NCBI RefSeq assembly: GCF_020497125.1
Contig: NC_059082.1
Span: 54,954,524-55,018,523 of the forward strand
DNA: 64,000 nucleotides
DNA from: Mauremys mutica
Lineage: Eukaryota; Chordata; Testudines; Geoemydidae
Direction of reading: 5' to 3'
Both the position numbers and the translations under genes were made by a program. A model generated the notes under the pieces. That model was not told where the DNA came from and did no database searches. It saw only the letters and a program-made list of their open reading frames with translations. Of the stretch, positions 11,688-24,700 are shown piece by piece (the first letter of the stretch is position 1; each line of letters opens with the position of its first letter).

Positions 11688-12392
11688 ATTACTCACTTTC
11701 AGTTTCAGATATAAAATGAGATGGCTAATCCATTGTCTGCAGCTATTGTCCTGGGCAGTTACCTCCTGTCTTCATAGGCCCTTTGGATGCAGACCCAAGA
11801 GTTTAGAGTCTTTGGGCTGGTCAACACCAGAAAATTAGACCCAGCTACAATAATGTAAATAGAACATTTTGTAAGAAACAGAAGATGGTGGCATAAGGTC
11901 AGCACTGACACACACAAGCAATAGTGGAGAAACAATTCCACTGAATTATGCTGCTTTAGATGTTTGGTCAGGGTTCCCCTACATGAGGAAGGGAGATTAT
12001 AGTTCAGCTTTTCTGCCAGTAACCCTAGCAGGAAGTGACCATTTCCATGTCTTTGCCTGCCTGTTTAGTGCTCTACGTGCAATCAGGTTGGTGCTCCCAG
12101 GCCATTTCCTACTGGATACTTATGCACACCACAAAAGCCACCAACATGGTCTCAGCAGAGAGGCCATGGACTGAATGGGCCACAAAACCTGAACTCTCTT
12201 CTCCCTCGCACAGTGGGTTCCCTACAGCCAGGAAAGGGGACTCACTGGTGGGGAAGGAGGAACATGCACTACCGCTGTCTATGTTAAGCTTGTTCTATGG
12301 AGAGATTACATCAGCCTCCAGGGCACCATCACCACACAATCATACCCATGAAAGAAGAGACTGGCTGGGACCGCAGAACTTGGTTTTGCTTT

Positions 12393-15300
12393 TTATTTGA
12401 TTTCTTGCCTTAGACATACAAATATAAAATCCCATTCCAGAAAGTGCTATTGCAGATTGGATGATTTCAAGTACAATTACATTTATTAAATTATAAAAAC
12501 AGGAAGCTTTAAAATTCACTATATAAAATAAAATTAAACCACAAGTATTACAGCAAAAAAATCAAGTATTTAAATATTGGCATCTGCTCAAATTCTACGT
12601 GAGGTAATTGACAAAATATTTATTTCTCCCAGTAAAATTATACAAGATAATTCTTTTCCATCATAGTGTTGGGGGTGAAGAGGAATAAGACTAGCAAAAT
12701 AATTACAGGGATTTACCCCCCGTCACCCATCCCAAAGCTCAATGTGCTTCACAGCATTGAAAACTATATTAAAAAGGCATAAATTAGAGTATTATTGCTC
12801 TATCTAGTTAATATGCAGCATCAAAGCTGCAAATGCAGCATTCTATGTATGAAAGAGTTGCAAACAATGTATTACAATACTCTAAGGCCAAGTGCTCAGC
12901 TTACAACTAAGTAGTAACAACTGAAGGGAAAGTGCTAAAAACTGGTGATTAAGTTATAGGAATCCCAGAGTGTTTGAAATCCTGCTCCAATGAGGTACAA
13001 AATTACTAACAAGAGCATTGCTACAGGAAGTGAAAGGAACAATAAGACAGAGATCCAAGCCTATAGCAGAATAACAAAGGCCAGTGGATTTGGGACATTA
13101 TATATCAATATAAAAGTCCTGTCTTCATGTTGCTTGGAACAACTAAAAAGTCAGACTACCACAACACTTAGTGTTACTGCTCAGCATCTTCCATATAAAT
13201 TCACATTACCTGTAGCACGGAGTGAAGAGATGCAAGTGTTTCTAAACAGCCTGCAGCCATAACCATTTTTTTCCTTCCATCAGTGGCTTTTTCATCTAGG
13301 TACAATGAGTGTTATTCACTCATCTGTATATCTGTTTGAAAAAATTAATTTGTAAAGAAATATGGCAACCAATGTGAAGTTCTCGTCTCTGCTTCTACTC
13401 CAGGATCAAGATGCAGGTCAACTCAGCTTGCAGGTCTTCCCCAGATTTACCTGCACCAAATCCAGTCCAGCCCCCCGAAGAGAGTTTGTTGGAACTTTAA
13501 ATTAGCTGGTGGCTGGATTAGTTGCTAGAGAAGGGTAAAGTTTGAGACTGTAAGCAGCAGGCAAAATGCTGGGCTACTTTTCAAAAGCCAAATAATCTTA
13601 CCCAGAGAAAGTGCCCTTAATTAACAGCTCTTACTCTTCCCTTCTCCCAACCACATGTTTTAAACAGTCTTTGCTGTCTTCCTCTGCAGCTGATCATCAT
13701 GAAGGAAGGATCCTTGATGTCAAATAGCAGTCAGACTCCATATTGTATACAACACTCTACTCACATCAGGCCTAAGTATGAAATAGTCAGCATCCCTGAG
13801 GGAAAAGCCAGAGGTCACATACGTTGAACATCCACCAGGCCAGATGTTCAGGCACTGACCTCCTTTTGCGTGACACAAACTGCACACAAATAGCTGCAGT
13901 TGCAGTTTAGCCCCTGCAGTTTAGTTTGAGGAGGTGTCTGATCCCCTCGTTGGTACATGCACTTTGACATCGACATGATCAGGGGAGTCCCTCGGCCCCA
14001 GGGGGGCTGTGTGGGGCCCTGCTCCAGGCCTCTGCGGGGGGCTGAGAGGGGGATGGCCACCTCCTGCGGGAAGTGGAGTGACCCGGCCCCAGCTTGCTAT
14101 GCTCCCCTGGCTCCCAGGCTTGGGGGGTGGGGGGAACTGCTCCCCAGCACTCGCCGGCAGCGCAGCTGGGAGCCAGGGGAGTGGAGCAGGCTGGGGCCGA
14201 GTTGCTCTACTTACCGGTGAGTGCAGGCCTCACCGCTTCTGGAGTCCTCAGGGGAGTGGGGGTGGGGCAGAGAAGGGGCGGAACAGGGGCAGGAGCCCTA
14301 GGGAAGAGCTGGAGCAGGGGCTAGAGCAGCACGTAGCTGTGCAGGGCACCAGGAAATTTCCTGGTGCCCTACGCAGCTGGTACTTTGTGTATGGGTACGG
14401 ACAGCCCTGGGCATGATCTCAGCTGTGGATGCAAATGATTCAACCTGTGGAAAGGGAGGCCTAGTTAAGGCCAGGTTGAAAATTTGTCCTGCCATGTTGA
14501 ACAAGACACAGCTATCCAATACATGGGACGTTAGTGTCTCATTCTGCCCCCCTCTGTAAGACAGACCCCCTATCCAGGACTCATCTATGTTCTCTCAACT
14601 ACTTACTGCAATCACAAGAACTGCTATAGCCGCCAAGGGCGTTTAAACAAACTCCAGCAGCTGCTGACCTGACACTTGATAGGAACAGGAGTGAAAACAG
14701 TAGCCTGATCTGGGGTTTGGTTCTTCAGTGGCAGAATTTCCACGTCAGTTATTATTCCCCTAATGCAAAGCAGGATGTGATGGACTCAAACCCTTGAGCA
14801 TATTATGGAGATGGAGAAAGGGGCAGCTAATTCTAGAACACATGGACACGGTGTGCCTCTATTTCCATAGTTTTGCTTTGGGATGGGCAGCTCCCCAGTA
14901 CTGCCAAGATGAGAGAGACATGTCTTGCTGAAGGAGGCCACCAGCTCCAGCTCATGCACAGCTGGGGTAGTTGCCCTTTCCATGGCAAAGCGAGGTGAGA
15001 CCACAGGAACTCCTAGTGGAAACAAAGCCAGGCACCATCCTGGAGTCCTCTGCGAGGAGTTGGCATCTGGAGAGGAGCTCTGGTGCCAGAGCCCTCACTA
15101 TGGTAGGTAACAGTGAGCCCCAGACCAGCTGCCATGGCCAGAAGGGAATGGAGCTCTCATCTTTTTGGTGGCATGTGGTTGCAGGCTATTCCTTTCTTTA
15201 TTTAAAAAAACATTAAAAGCCTCTCCCTATCCCGTGGAAGGGTGTGGGGACTTGTCACCATTTTCCCCAGAGGCAGAGGCCCAGCCATTGTGCTGCCCTG

Positions 15301-15425
15301 GCTAGCTAACAAGTGCATTACTGAGTTCTGAGTATGCACAGGTGGCAGTTCTCACTCATCTGGAGAAGAGGGGCCCAAGCAAGTCCTCCATCCCACTGGC
15401 CTGTAGCCCTGCACGCCAGCCCGAC
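12393..15425 (-). other. PGAP6: probable PGAP6 3' UTR and flank with two candidate poly(A) signals
   Basis: Below the PGAP6 stop codon (15426-15428) the minus strand has AATAAA at 15202-15197, about 225 nt after the stop, and another at 12398-12393, about 3 kb after it. Either could end the transcript. If the distal one is used, the hAT element at 13980-14409 lies inside the 3' UTR. There is no open frame of note in this stretch. Confidence 0.5.
13972..14417. mobile_element. non-autonomous hAT-type element, GC-rich
   Basis: The element at 13980-14409 is flanked by GACATGAT (13972-13979) and GGCATGAT (14410-14417), 7 of 8 identical. The right end reads GGGTACGGACAGCCCTG, so its reverse complement begins CAGGGCTGTCCGTACCC. 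This matches the left end of the element at 51700-52071, which lies in the opposite orientation. An internal GCACCAGGAAATTTCCTGGTGC palindrome-like segment is shared with that copy. Confidence 0.82.
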
Positions 15426-15722
15426 TCAGGTCACCGCATAGAGCTCCTCACGGTCATTTTTGCATATCTGATAGCGACAGATGAGCTTCTGTGACCAGGC
15501 CCAGGGGTTCTTATGCTTGTCATGAGGCGGGAGTAGGAAAGCCACGCTGCTGGCCACCAGGATGTGCCAGATGCTGTGCGTGTAATAGTAGTTGTCATTG
15601 GTTTCCATGAATGCATACACCGAGATGGCGACAAAAGCCAAGATGATCCCTGGAATGAGGTAGAAAACCCAGCGCTTCCATGAGGTGGGGTAGCAATGGC
15701 GGCGCTTCACTCCATGGTAAAC
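15426..15722 (-). CDS. PGAP6: PGAP6 last coding exon
   Basis: The exon has 98 residues plus the TGA-type stop at 15428-15426. It starts [20 protein letters not shown] after an acceptor TTTAG and ends REELYAVT. It holds two hydrophobic segments ([18 protein letters not shown] and [13 protein letters not shown]) and the conserved YYYTHSIWH, which carries candidate CREST histidines. Confidence 0.95.
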   Translation of the reverse strand, partial: VYHGVKRRHCYPTSWKRWVFYLIPGIILAFVAISVYAFMETNDNYYYTHSIWHILVASSVAFLLPPHDKHKNPWAWSQKLICRYQICKNDREELYAVT

Positions 15723-18700
15723 CTAAAGGCACAATACCAGAGAAGCGTTACAGCAGCACAGATCCACCTCTTCTGTGGGGATCAGCAGACGCTCACACTG
15801 GTACCCGGGGACCTAGCCAGGAGGCGAACAAACTGATAACTAAGAGGTCTGCACCTCCCAGAAACAGAGGTCACTTGTACCATCTCAGTCCTGAGGAAGG
15901 AAGCTTAGAGTCCGCCTCAGCATGATGCAATGCCTGGCCCTGTCTATTTTGTATTCAAGGCCCCAAATACCTTCAGTTCATAGAATAACCAAGTTACACA
16001 TTTAAACCAAGTCACGGTCGCTGTACCTTTAAAGGCCCAGAGCAAATATGTAGCCAGCAATCACAGTTTGGCCATGAGACGTGCTGGCGAGTTAGAGCTG
16101 CCAGAGCAGCTGGGACGGGCCAAGATTGGTAACCTGGGAATTCCTCAGTTAACTTGTGGCAACAAGTTAAGGATCAGACAGAAGTTGAAAGCACCTAAGC
16201 CTTCCCCTTCACCAGGGTCAGTGCATCCCCAGGTCACCCTGATCTATGGGCGGAGGGGAGGCTGCCTGAGGCCTACTCATCGGGGCAGTCAGGGATCTCA
16301 TCCCCCTCAGCCACTGTGGCAGCTCCTCCCTGCTCCCACCTTGTTAAAAACATGTTTCTGAAAGCAGTAACAGATGGAGCACTGCCCCAGCCCAGCAGTC
16401 ACTTACCCATGCCATGATCATGATGATGAGAGCAAAAAGACAGGGGCCCATCATGTTCCAAATCCCTCTGCGGTCCAGCTGCAGGGACATGGCAATTAAC
16501 AGGGTCCCCAGCACAAAGAGAACCTAAGCAAGATGAGAGGACAACACTGACATCAGGAACGTACCGACCAGACTGCCTTGCAGTGCTGTGCAGCGCACTG
16601 TTGTCACTTGGCTCCTGTGGGTGCCAATGTCCTAACTCAAATGCAGGGTCCCTGGAAGGGAGAATCCTGCAGAGAGGTTCCGGAATGTGGGTGGGATACA
16701 ACAGCACAGCATAAAAAATGCCACCTGGACAGAGAGAAGCGCCACACTCGCCCTGCCAATGTGGCTCTGGAACAGCAGGTTCAGTGCTGAGCATGCTGTG
16801 ATGCTGAGAAACTGGAGAGGGTCAGAGAAGAGCAACAGAAAAGCTCTTTGGGGCAGGGACGGTCTTGGTGTTGTGTGTTTACACAGTAGGCCCTGGCCCA
16901 GGCTGGGCTCCACAGTGCTTCCCCAACACAAATAGTCAGGAAGCTGCAGGAGACGAGTTCTGAGGAGAGATTACAGTTTGGCTCAGTGAGGGCGAATAAA
17001 GGAGATGTGTGATAGTCTAAAGCTAACTGAAGGGGGATGGCACAAAGGGGTTAGGGGGAAACAGATCCAGTCGGGAGGGGAAGATTCAGCTGAATGTATT
17101 GCAGCAGCACACACAGGTAGGCTGACCAGACAGGAAGTGTGAAAAATCGGGATGGGGATGGGGGGTAATAGGAGCCTATATAAGAAAAAGACCCAAAAAT
17201 CGGAACTGTCCCTATAAAATTGGGACATCTGGTCACCTACACACAGGCCCTAGTCAGGCTCTGGGTGCTGCACAAACAAACACAGGCTTTGCCCCAAAGA
17301 ACTCATTCTCCAATTTGACACATGGAGAAATGACACTGCCGAGGGGTTAAGTGGCCAGTAAGCCTGAGACACTGGGCCTGCCTGAGGTCCTGAGCCCCCT
17401 CAGCCCCATCTGCACCCAGCAGGGCGAAGGTGCTCTGGCTCTGTCAGGCCAAGTATCTTGCACCGGGCACGTAAAACCCTGGGCCACTTTGGAATATGCC
17501 TTGGCCCAGGTCACGCAGCCCGTCAGCGTCAGGACCAGAACCCAGTTCTCCTATCCCCCAACCCTTTGCTTTCACCACTGCCCAGCTTTGCGCTCTGGGG
17601 CTAGCAGGAAAAGAAATGGTTAAGAAGCCGGTCTCAGTCAGTTGTGACAAGCAACTTCCTGCACCGCAGGTCTCAGCCTCGACATTCCCCTGGGTTCTTC
17701 AGCTAAAGGACCAGGGCAGGAGGAAAACTTGCCCTCTCCCTACTCTGCTAGTTAGGTGGGTGTCAGGATAGGAATCACAATGGTCCAGGTGGGTCAGTAC
17801 CATTCACAGACTGCCCAGGGTTTGCAGTCCTAACTTAGCCACACACTCAGTTGGACATTCATTCGCCGAGTCACTGCTGCATGGAGAATTTGTTTGGAAG
17901 TTGACTTAAAATCCCTTCAGCCATTTTAGAAAAGTGTTTTTTTAAATAGATGAAAAAATGCCATTTTCCCACCTCAGAAGACAGACCCCAGGTCTGGTTC
18001 TTTGCTTGGAGAGGCCAGGTGGTTCCACCAACACGTGGGCTGGAGGGGTTAAACTGAGCAGGCATGTTGGCCTCTCCTAGCTTGACCCAGCTGAGTGAGA
18101 AGGCAGGAAGTACTGAGCGCAGACCTGCCTAACCCTATCAGCCCTTTCCCTTCTGCATGCTCACAATGAGGATATTTGAGAAATCAATCATTAGGCCCCG
18201 CCCTATTGAAATGAATGAGGCAATTCATCCCTCTCAGAGCTATTGCTTCAGTGTCTGCAGGGAGCCTGAGACCAGGGGCTGAGAGAGCGGTGAATTGCCC
18301 TATTCATCTCTAGGAGTTTGACTCAAATCAGCTCTGGAGGGCCCGATACTGGCACAGCTGAGGACTCTGTGTGGGGAAGGTCTCGTTTTCCACCGCCCCA
18401 GCACAGCTCTGCTTGGGTAGCACTGGCAGTGCCCTGACACAGACAAACTCCAGCCTGCCTCAGCCATGGTCAAGGAATGGGGAGGCCCAGTCTCCCCAAA
18501 CAGAAGTAGCAGCTGTCCCCATTAGCCCAGCAGATGGCTCATATGGCACCCCCACCACCCCAAGCAGGACCCCGAGTGGGGCTGTGCCAAGGGCCCTGGG
18601 TTGCCTTAAGAGACATCAAGCCAAGTACCAAGGACATTCAGGGCTTTTACACGTATGAACATTTAGAATCCCCGGGGCTTTTACCACTGACACAGGTACA

Positions 18701-21700
18701 AGGGCGCAGAGCAGCACACAACAGTGGGCATGGAGCCTGCAATACTAGTCAGCCTTTGGCAAGCCATGTGCTGCTATGTCAGCCCTGGCCTGATCCAAAG
18801 CCCAGTGAAGTCACTGGAAACCTATCCACCAACTACAGCGGCCTTTGGCTTGGGCCTCAAGAGCACAGTAAACTTTGCTCACCTGGACCAGTTAGTTATG
18901 GAAATAGGGCGCTCTCAAAATCTCCTAGGAATTTAAATGCAAAAGGCCAAGCCCACAACACTGATGCAGGGTGCGGGCTGCATGGCCCAGCGCTCAGGAA
19001 GCCAGGAAATGCCAGTGTTACAGTTAACATGCAGCCGTAGTGCTTGTCTATATTAAAAATGTTGCACTGGCTTTTAAACTAAACTGATCTTCTGAAACAG
19101 ATTCCCTTTTCTATAGGGCAGGCCTTTGAATCATATGTACACATTACAGGAGAACCCTTCCTTGTGGGATAATGGGAATGGAGAGTCTACGGCTGTAGGA
19201 GACGGGTTGGACTGGCCAGTAGACTGAGGAATTATGAGCAGAATAACAGCTGTTGTGCTGATCCTTGAGTGTTTCATGTTGCAGGGTGACTGGTGCTTTG
19301 TGCAGTGAATGCCTGTTACTCACGTATTTTAAGATTTTCTTCACTCGGGCCATACACAGGATCGTCACCCAAATGGCGACTACGGAGCCCAGGAAGTCGC
19401 AGTACTGCAGAGTGTCGTAATCCATGATGCACATCACAGCGACTCCTGGCTGGTCACACGCATGGTAGAACTAGAGGCAGGGAACGAGAAGAGCCAAGTG
19501 CAGCAGAAGGCCGACATGCTCGCATGGCCAAGCTCCTTTTTGGATGGAGTTGGTAGACAAATACAAAAGGCTCAGCCCTGGAGCTATGAGTACCTACAGG
19601 GAGGGTCTCCTGGTGCCTTGTTGCAGGCATGGAGAGCATCTGCTTTTGAACTGTATTTGTTGGTGACAGGCCTGCCAAGGGCTGAGGGAGAGGAAACGCT
19701 GGTTTCTTAACAGACTCAGCAGCCCATCTGCAAGTGCCTGGGACAGATCAGCCTCACGTGACATCCCTGTTCATGTCCCCCAGAGATCTCGCCAAGGGTT
19801 CCCCGGCTGAGAGGGGAAAGGGAGCACCTGATGTTTCTAGTGTAAAAGAGCTGCAAAGCAAACAGGTTTTGAAGGCAGTGGTGGTTTTGCTCTGTAGTTC
19901 ACCCATAGGGCCCAAGAATCAGGCGGGGGTGCGGGGGGGAGGCTGGGCAATTTTGTTCTTTGGAGACTGCACTGTTTCAAGTCATAGTAGCAGCATCCCT
20001 CAGCCTCATTCCCCTTCTGCAAACCTCCTTGCTGCCCTGCTTGGTCATGACTAATGCCTGCCCTTCGCCTCCTTGCAGAGATTCAGTTGCCTCATTGGCT
20101 TGTTGGGTTCCCTGCACTCAGTGCAGGAGGAACTAGGAACAGCACTGGGTGTATTCCCCAGGGCTCCTGTCCCGATCTGGAGTGGGGGAGTGGAGGGGCT
20201 GTTCTGGTACTAGACGTGTCATACTTTAGATATGAGCCCTTATGAGCCCTCTCATGGGCTAAGTGGAAGGTCCAGGCTCCAGGCCACTATCCCAGCTAGC
20301 CAAGGCAGAGTGTGAGCTGTCACTGAGTGCACTGTGGCTTCCCCCCTAGGCCTGCATGGTCCATGTCTGCCTCAGGCCCTACAGAGGGATGCACCCAGTC
20401 ATAGAGAGAATCAATCTCACTGGGAGACAGGGTAATTAATACACAAGACAAGCACCCCAGCCCCACACAGCTCTCCCAAGGTTCCCATTGATCAGGGTCC
20501 GGCTGGGACGCTAACATGACATTGAAAGGAGGCAGGGTGATGAGGATGTTTTTCATGCCAAGTTTCGGACGGAGCAGCAGCCCTGTCAGGTTCCCCTGCA
20601 TGGGCAGAAGGTTCACATGGGGTGGGGCATATGTGTTTTAACGGGTCTGTTCTCCATTGGAAGTGCCCAGCTGATGGCAGTGAGCGTTCCCAAGAACTGT
20701 GGGGGTTATAGGAAGAGAGCACCCTCCTGCTAAGCCTCTCCCTCTCAGGTACAGAGAAGCAGGCTACAGGAGCAGTCAATTTGAGGGTGGGGGTAGTAGA
20801 GTGGCTATAGCCTCTGGGGAGGGCCCAACACCCCACACCAACTTGCTGCTGGGTGGTAGAGCGAACAGACATGACTTACCGTGGAGAAAAACATGGTGTA
20901 GGTGTAAACAGAAGCCTCCACCAGGTAGTACCGATACAGAGCAACTGCAATGGCTGGCAGGAACATGAGGTTACTGAGCGTGAGCAGAAGGGTGGCCAGA
21001 TTCTGTGAGCCGACAGACTGGGCTTTAGTGTTATCAGTGCAGCTCCATCCACTCCAACCTGGCACACAGCAGAGAGAGGTTACAATGGCATGTCTCCAGG
21101 GCTTCCATAACATGCCAACAGCTGTCCAAGGATTCCCTAGCAAAGGCACACACAACCCATCCCCACATGTGACAAATTCCACATCCCTCTCAATCTCCTC
21201 TCTCCAAATCCTGTGGGTGACCAAATGCACTTGCTGCATTAGCCATCTGCCTATTCCCCTGCTCCTGCAACCCCAGGCTCTGTTGCAGCAGCTCAGCTTG
21301 GCAGGAAATGGGGCAGACTGCACCTTCGGGAAGGATTCCTGTGCTGGGGTCACAGTGATGCCAATAGGCAATGTGCTATCAAATCCACAGTAACAAGATA
21401 CAAATGGACACTACACCCCTTCCTGCTCCTGGTGTTTAGCCAAGAGTCCCAGGTAACATGGCTCCAACTGCCCATCTGAAACCTTCAGCCAGTGACACTC
21501 CTGCTCTCAGCACACAGTGATGTACCAGCCCCGGGAGGGGTGCGGTCTTCAATTTACACTGGCACTGGCCCAGACCCCAAAGCCTGGGGAACATCCCAGC
21601 AGAGCCTAACCCTTATTTTGGAGAGGTTTCCATACTGCTCCTGTACAGTGGGGGTTAGCGGGGATGGCTGTTGATGAGCTGCACTGGGTCTGTCAATCCC

Positions 21701-24700
21701 TCCTGGAGGTCAGGGCTCTCTCCATCTCCAGGGTGACTCACAACAGGCATTCCCTACTCACTAAGCTATTTTTCAGACACAGTGATCAGTGGCTTGGGGC
21801 ATGACGCCCTCCAGTGGGTGGGGGCTCAAAAGGGGAGATTCCTGCAAAGCCAGAGAACCAGGATTGAAAACCAGTGCCACAGTTTACAGAGGAGGCTGCA
21901 TTCTCGCTCTAGGGCGACATGGCTGCAGCCAGACAACCAGGAAGCAGCTGGCTGGAATTTAAAGACAGCCAGGAGTTTTGGGCAAATTTCACCTCTGTGT
22001 CTGTGAGGAGCTTACGATTTTCTCAAGTTTGTCCAAAGCTGGAAGGATATGTTAAGTAATTACTGTGAAACCCCAGACTGCAGTGGGTTTGCCAGCCACT
22101 TGCTCTGAGCCATTGAGAGTCCCAGGTCCAGGCGTGCGGGTTAGTTTTGAATGGATGCCAATTCTGTTGATTGACTGGATGGGTGTCGCTCTCCAGAACA
22201 GGTTTGTAGGGTGAATGTTCAGTTAGGAATTGCAGAGCTCATGCCAACACTCTCCAGTATTCATCGGCCCTGCTAGGCCACTCATGGAAAGGTCCAAGAA
22301 GTGCAAAATGCTGGGTTTGATGTGCCTGCATGTTTTCAGAAAAGACTTGGAGGGGTTCTCCCAGCTCTGCAATTTAGGAGGAAATTCTAGAAGCCCATCT
22401 GTGAATTCTAAGTGCTGACCTCAACATAATACAATGAATAGCGTAGGGTAGGTAGGACCTAACCATGTCTCAGGAACTGGGCTAAGGTCCACAGGGACAT
22501 GGCTCTATCCCATCCACACTGTAACTCTTAGACATGTTGCGAGAGTCAGGGACCAGGCACCCCCCGATGGCTACATGGGGCCTAACACATGCAGGCAACT
22601 AGCCAAGTCATCCTGCATCTTCCTTGGGCTATTTTCTATCTGATACAGACTCATAGCTCGCAAAGCCAAGAAACATGTAAGAGCTCTTTGTGGATCACTG
22701 CATTCCTAAGGGTGAGAGGCCTTTGTCTCACTGCCAGTAGCTTGGCCCAGGACTGTCTGCATTGCTGTCCTTTAGTGATGCCACTGGAAGATCACGGTCT
22801 TGGAGCTACTTTCATAAGGAAGAGGAAGTTGGGCCCAGAGCAGCAAGTGCTGCAGCCAGGGGGCCCTTCCCCAGGTGTTCCAAGCTGGAGGTGGCTGTGG
22901 CCACTGCAGGTGGGCTATTCCAGTGCTGCTCACTAGCACGGGGGTCTCTGAGCATTGCCTGTGCAGGGGCTGCATGGGGTGCTGTGGTTTCACCCTACAC
23001 TCTCCAACTCTGGGAGCCCCTGGATTCCATTGCCTCACATCAGAGTCCCTACACAGGAAAGGGGAAGTTCTGCCTCAGGGTGGACATGCAGGCCTGCCAG
23101 AAGGCTAGCCCAAGCTCCGGAGAGAGAGGGGACTCACCAGCTTTACAGCTGCAGCCTGCGTAGAGGTAGCCATGTCTTCTCAGAAGACTGCACTGTCCAT
23201 ATGTCCCACAGTCGTCGAAGCAGGGGGTGAGGTATGTGGAGACGGTCACTTTGGCTTTCGCTTTGTTACATTCCCTGCAGCCAGAGGAGATTCGACTGTC
23301 AGATGAGCCTGAATGTGCAGAGGCACCTGCTGCCGACAGAAAGCACTTTGATCCCCTCCCCAGGGTAACCGAGGGCTAGTACACAGCTTGGAGCCCCTCC
23401 CTGCACTGGGGCCAGGAGATCCTGGGGCTGATATCACCCTGGCAGTCTCCCCATTCAGTGTGCTGGGCTCCCTGTGCTGCGCTGCCAGCGACCTGATCTC
23501 CACCAGTAGACTTGCCCCTCTCCAGGGGCTGGAGGAATGCTGCGGACAACGGGCACCTCTCCGGGGAGCCAACCCTTCCCCTGCTGCATGCTATGGAGCA
23601 GCCATAACGGTACCAAAGTGGTGTGCCAAGGCCTCCAGAGCCTCATGGACCACAGTGATAAATGGGTGTGGGGAGGGTATTTGTGGAGGCTCCTCAGAAC
23701 TAGGAGGTTAGAGAAACCTCCCCCCCGGGTATCATGGAAGAGCCTGACCCCCGCAACTGGCCTGTCCCTCCTGCCCCCCGTCCAGGGAACCCAATTCAGG
23801 ACCAAACCCAGAGTACTTTTGAGGGCTCTGGATAGTCTCCTCTGAAATGTCTCTGAGGATGATGCTGCCACCCAGCCCCCGGCAGCATGTGAGATGGATG
23901 TAAACATTCCAGCACAGACCCAATCCAGATACCTCTCACCTCAAACCACCTCCTGTTGTTACCCACAGCAGCACAGTGGGAGTGGGAGGGGCACGGAGCA
24001 CTCGGAATGAAGGTAGGGGGCATCCCATGGGGGTTTCTCTTCCGTTGCCATAGACATGGGACATGTCGGCGGGTTCTGGCCTGGCTGATGCTTAGTGACC
24101 TGCTCATTGGCCTGAATGGGTTCTTGAGTACCTTGGCCAACGCGTTTAAATACGGATTCAGGCCCCCAGGTTTGGACACCTGTATGGATGGGACCTGGGC
24201 TGACAGGAGGTTCCAGCCAGGAGCTGTGAACATGGAAACTTGGTTGTAGGCCCCCAAGTTTGGGCATCTTGGCCTTGGTTCCTCTTTGAACCATGCTCAC
24301 CCTTACTTGTTTCACACAGAATGCTTTGCTGTTGGCCAGAGAGAAGGACCTGGCTGGGATACTGATTGCTGAATGGGGCTGAAGGGAGTTGATGAGGGCA
24401 CAGGAGACAGACTGGTGAGCTGGCTGTATAGCAAAGGCACATGAGCCAGGTAGGGAGAATGCTACCCCAGGGTGATGGGCTCAGCTGCCTGGCTCCCATC
24501 CTGTCCATCTGGGTAGAGCGATTGCTTCCCATTAACCCCATTTCCCTTCACCTCCTGCAGCCCCCATCTCTTCAGTCTCATCCACTGCGGGATCAGCACC
24601 AGATCAGGTAAATTTATACCAGAGAAGTGAAGCAGCTGCATGTCCTGTGCAGATAGAGTTCAGCTGGCCCGAGAAAGCCACTGGACACCCTGAGGTCCAC

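Noticed and set aside
18534..19040. Plus-strand open frame of 168 residues in a PGAP6 intron
   Set aside because: No recognisable domain, low codon-like structure, and it is antisense inside an intron without splice support.
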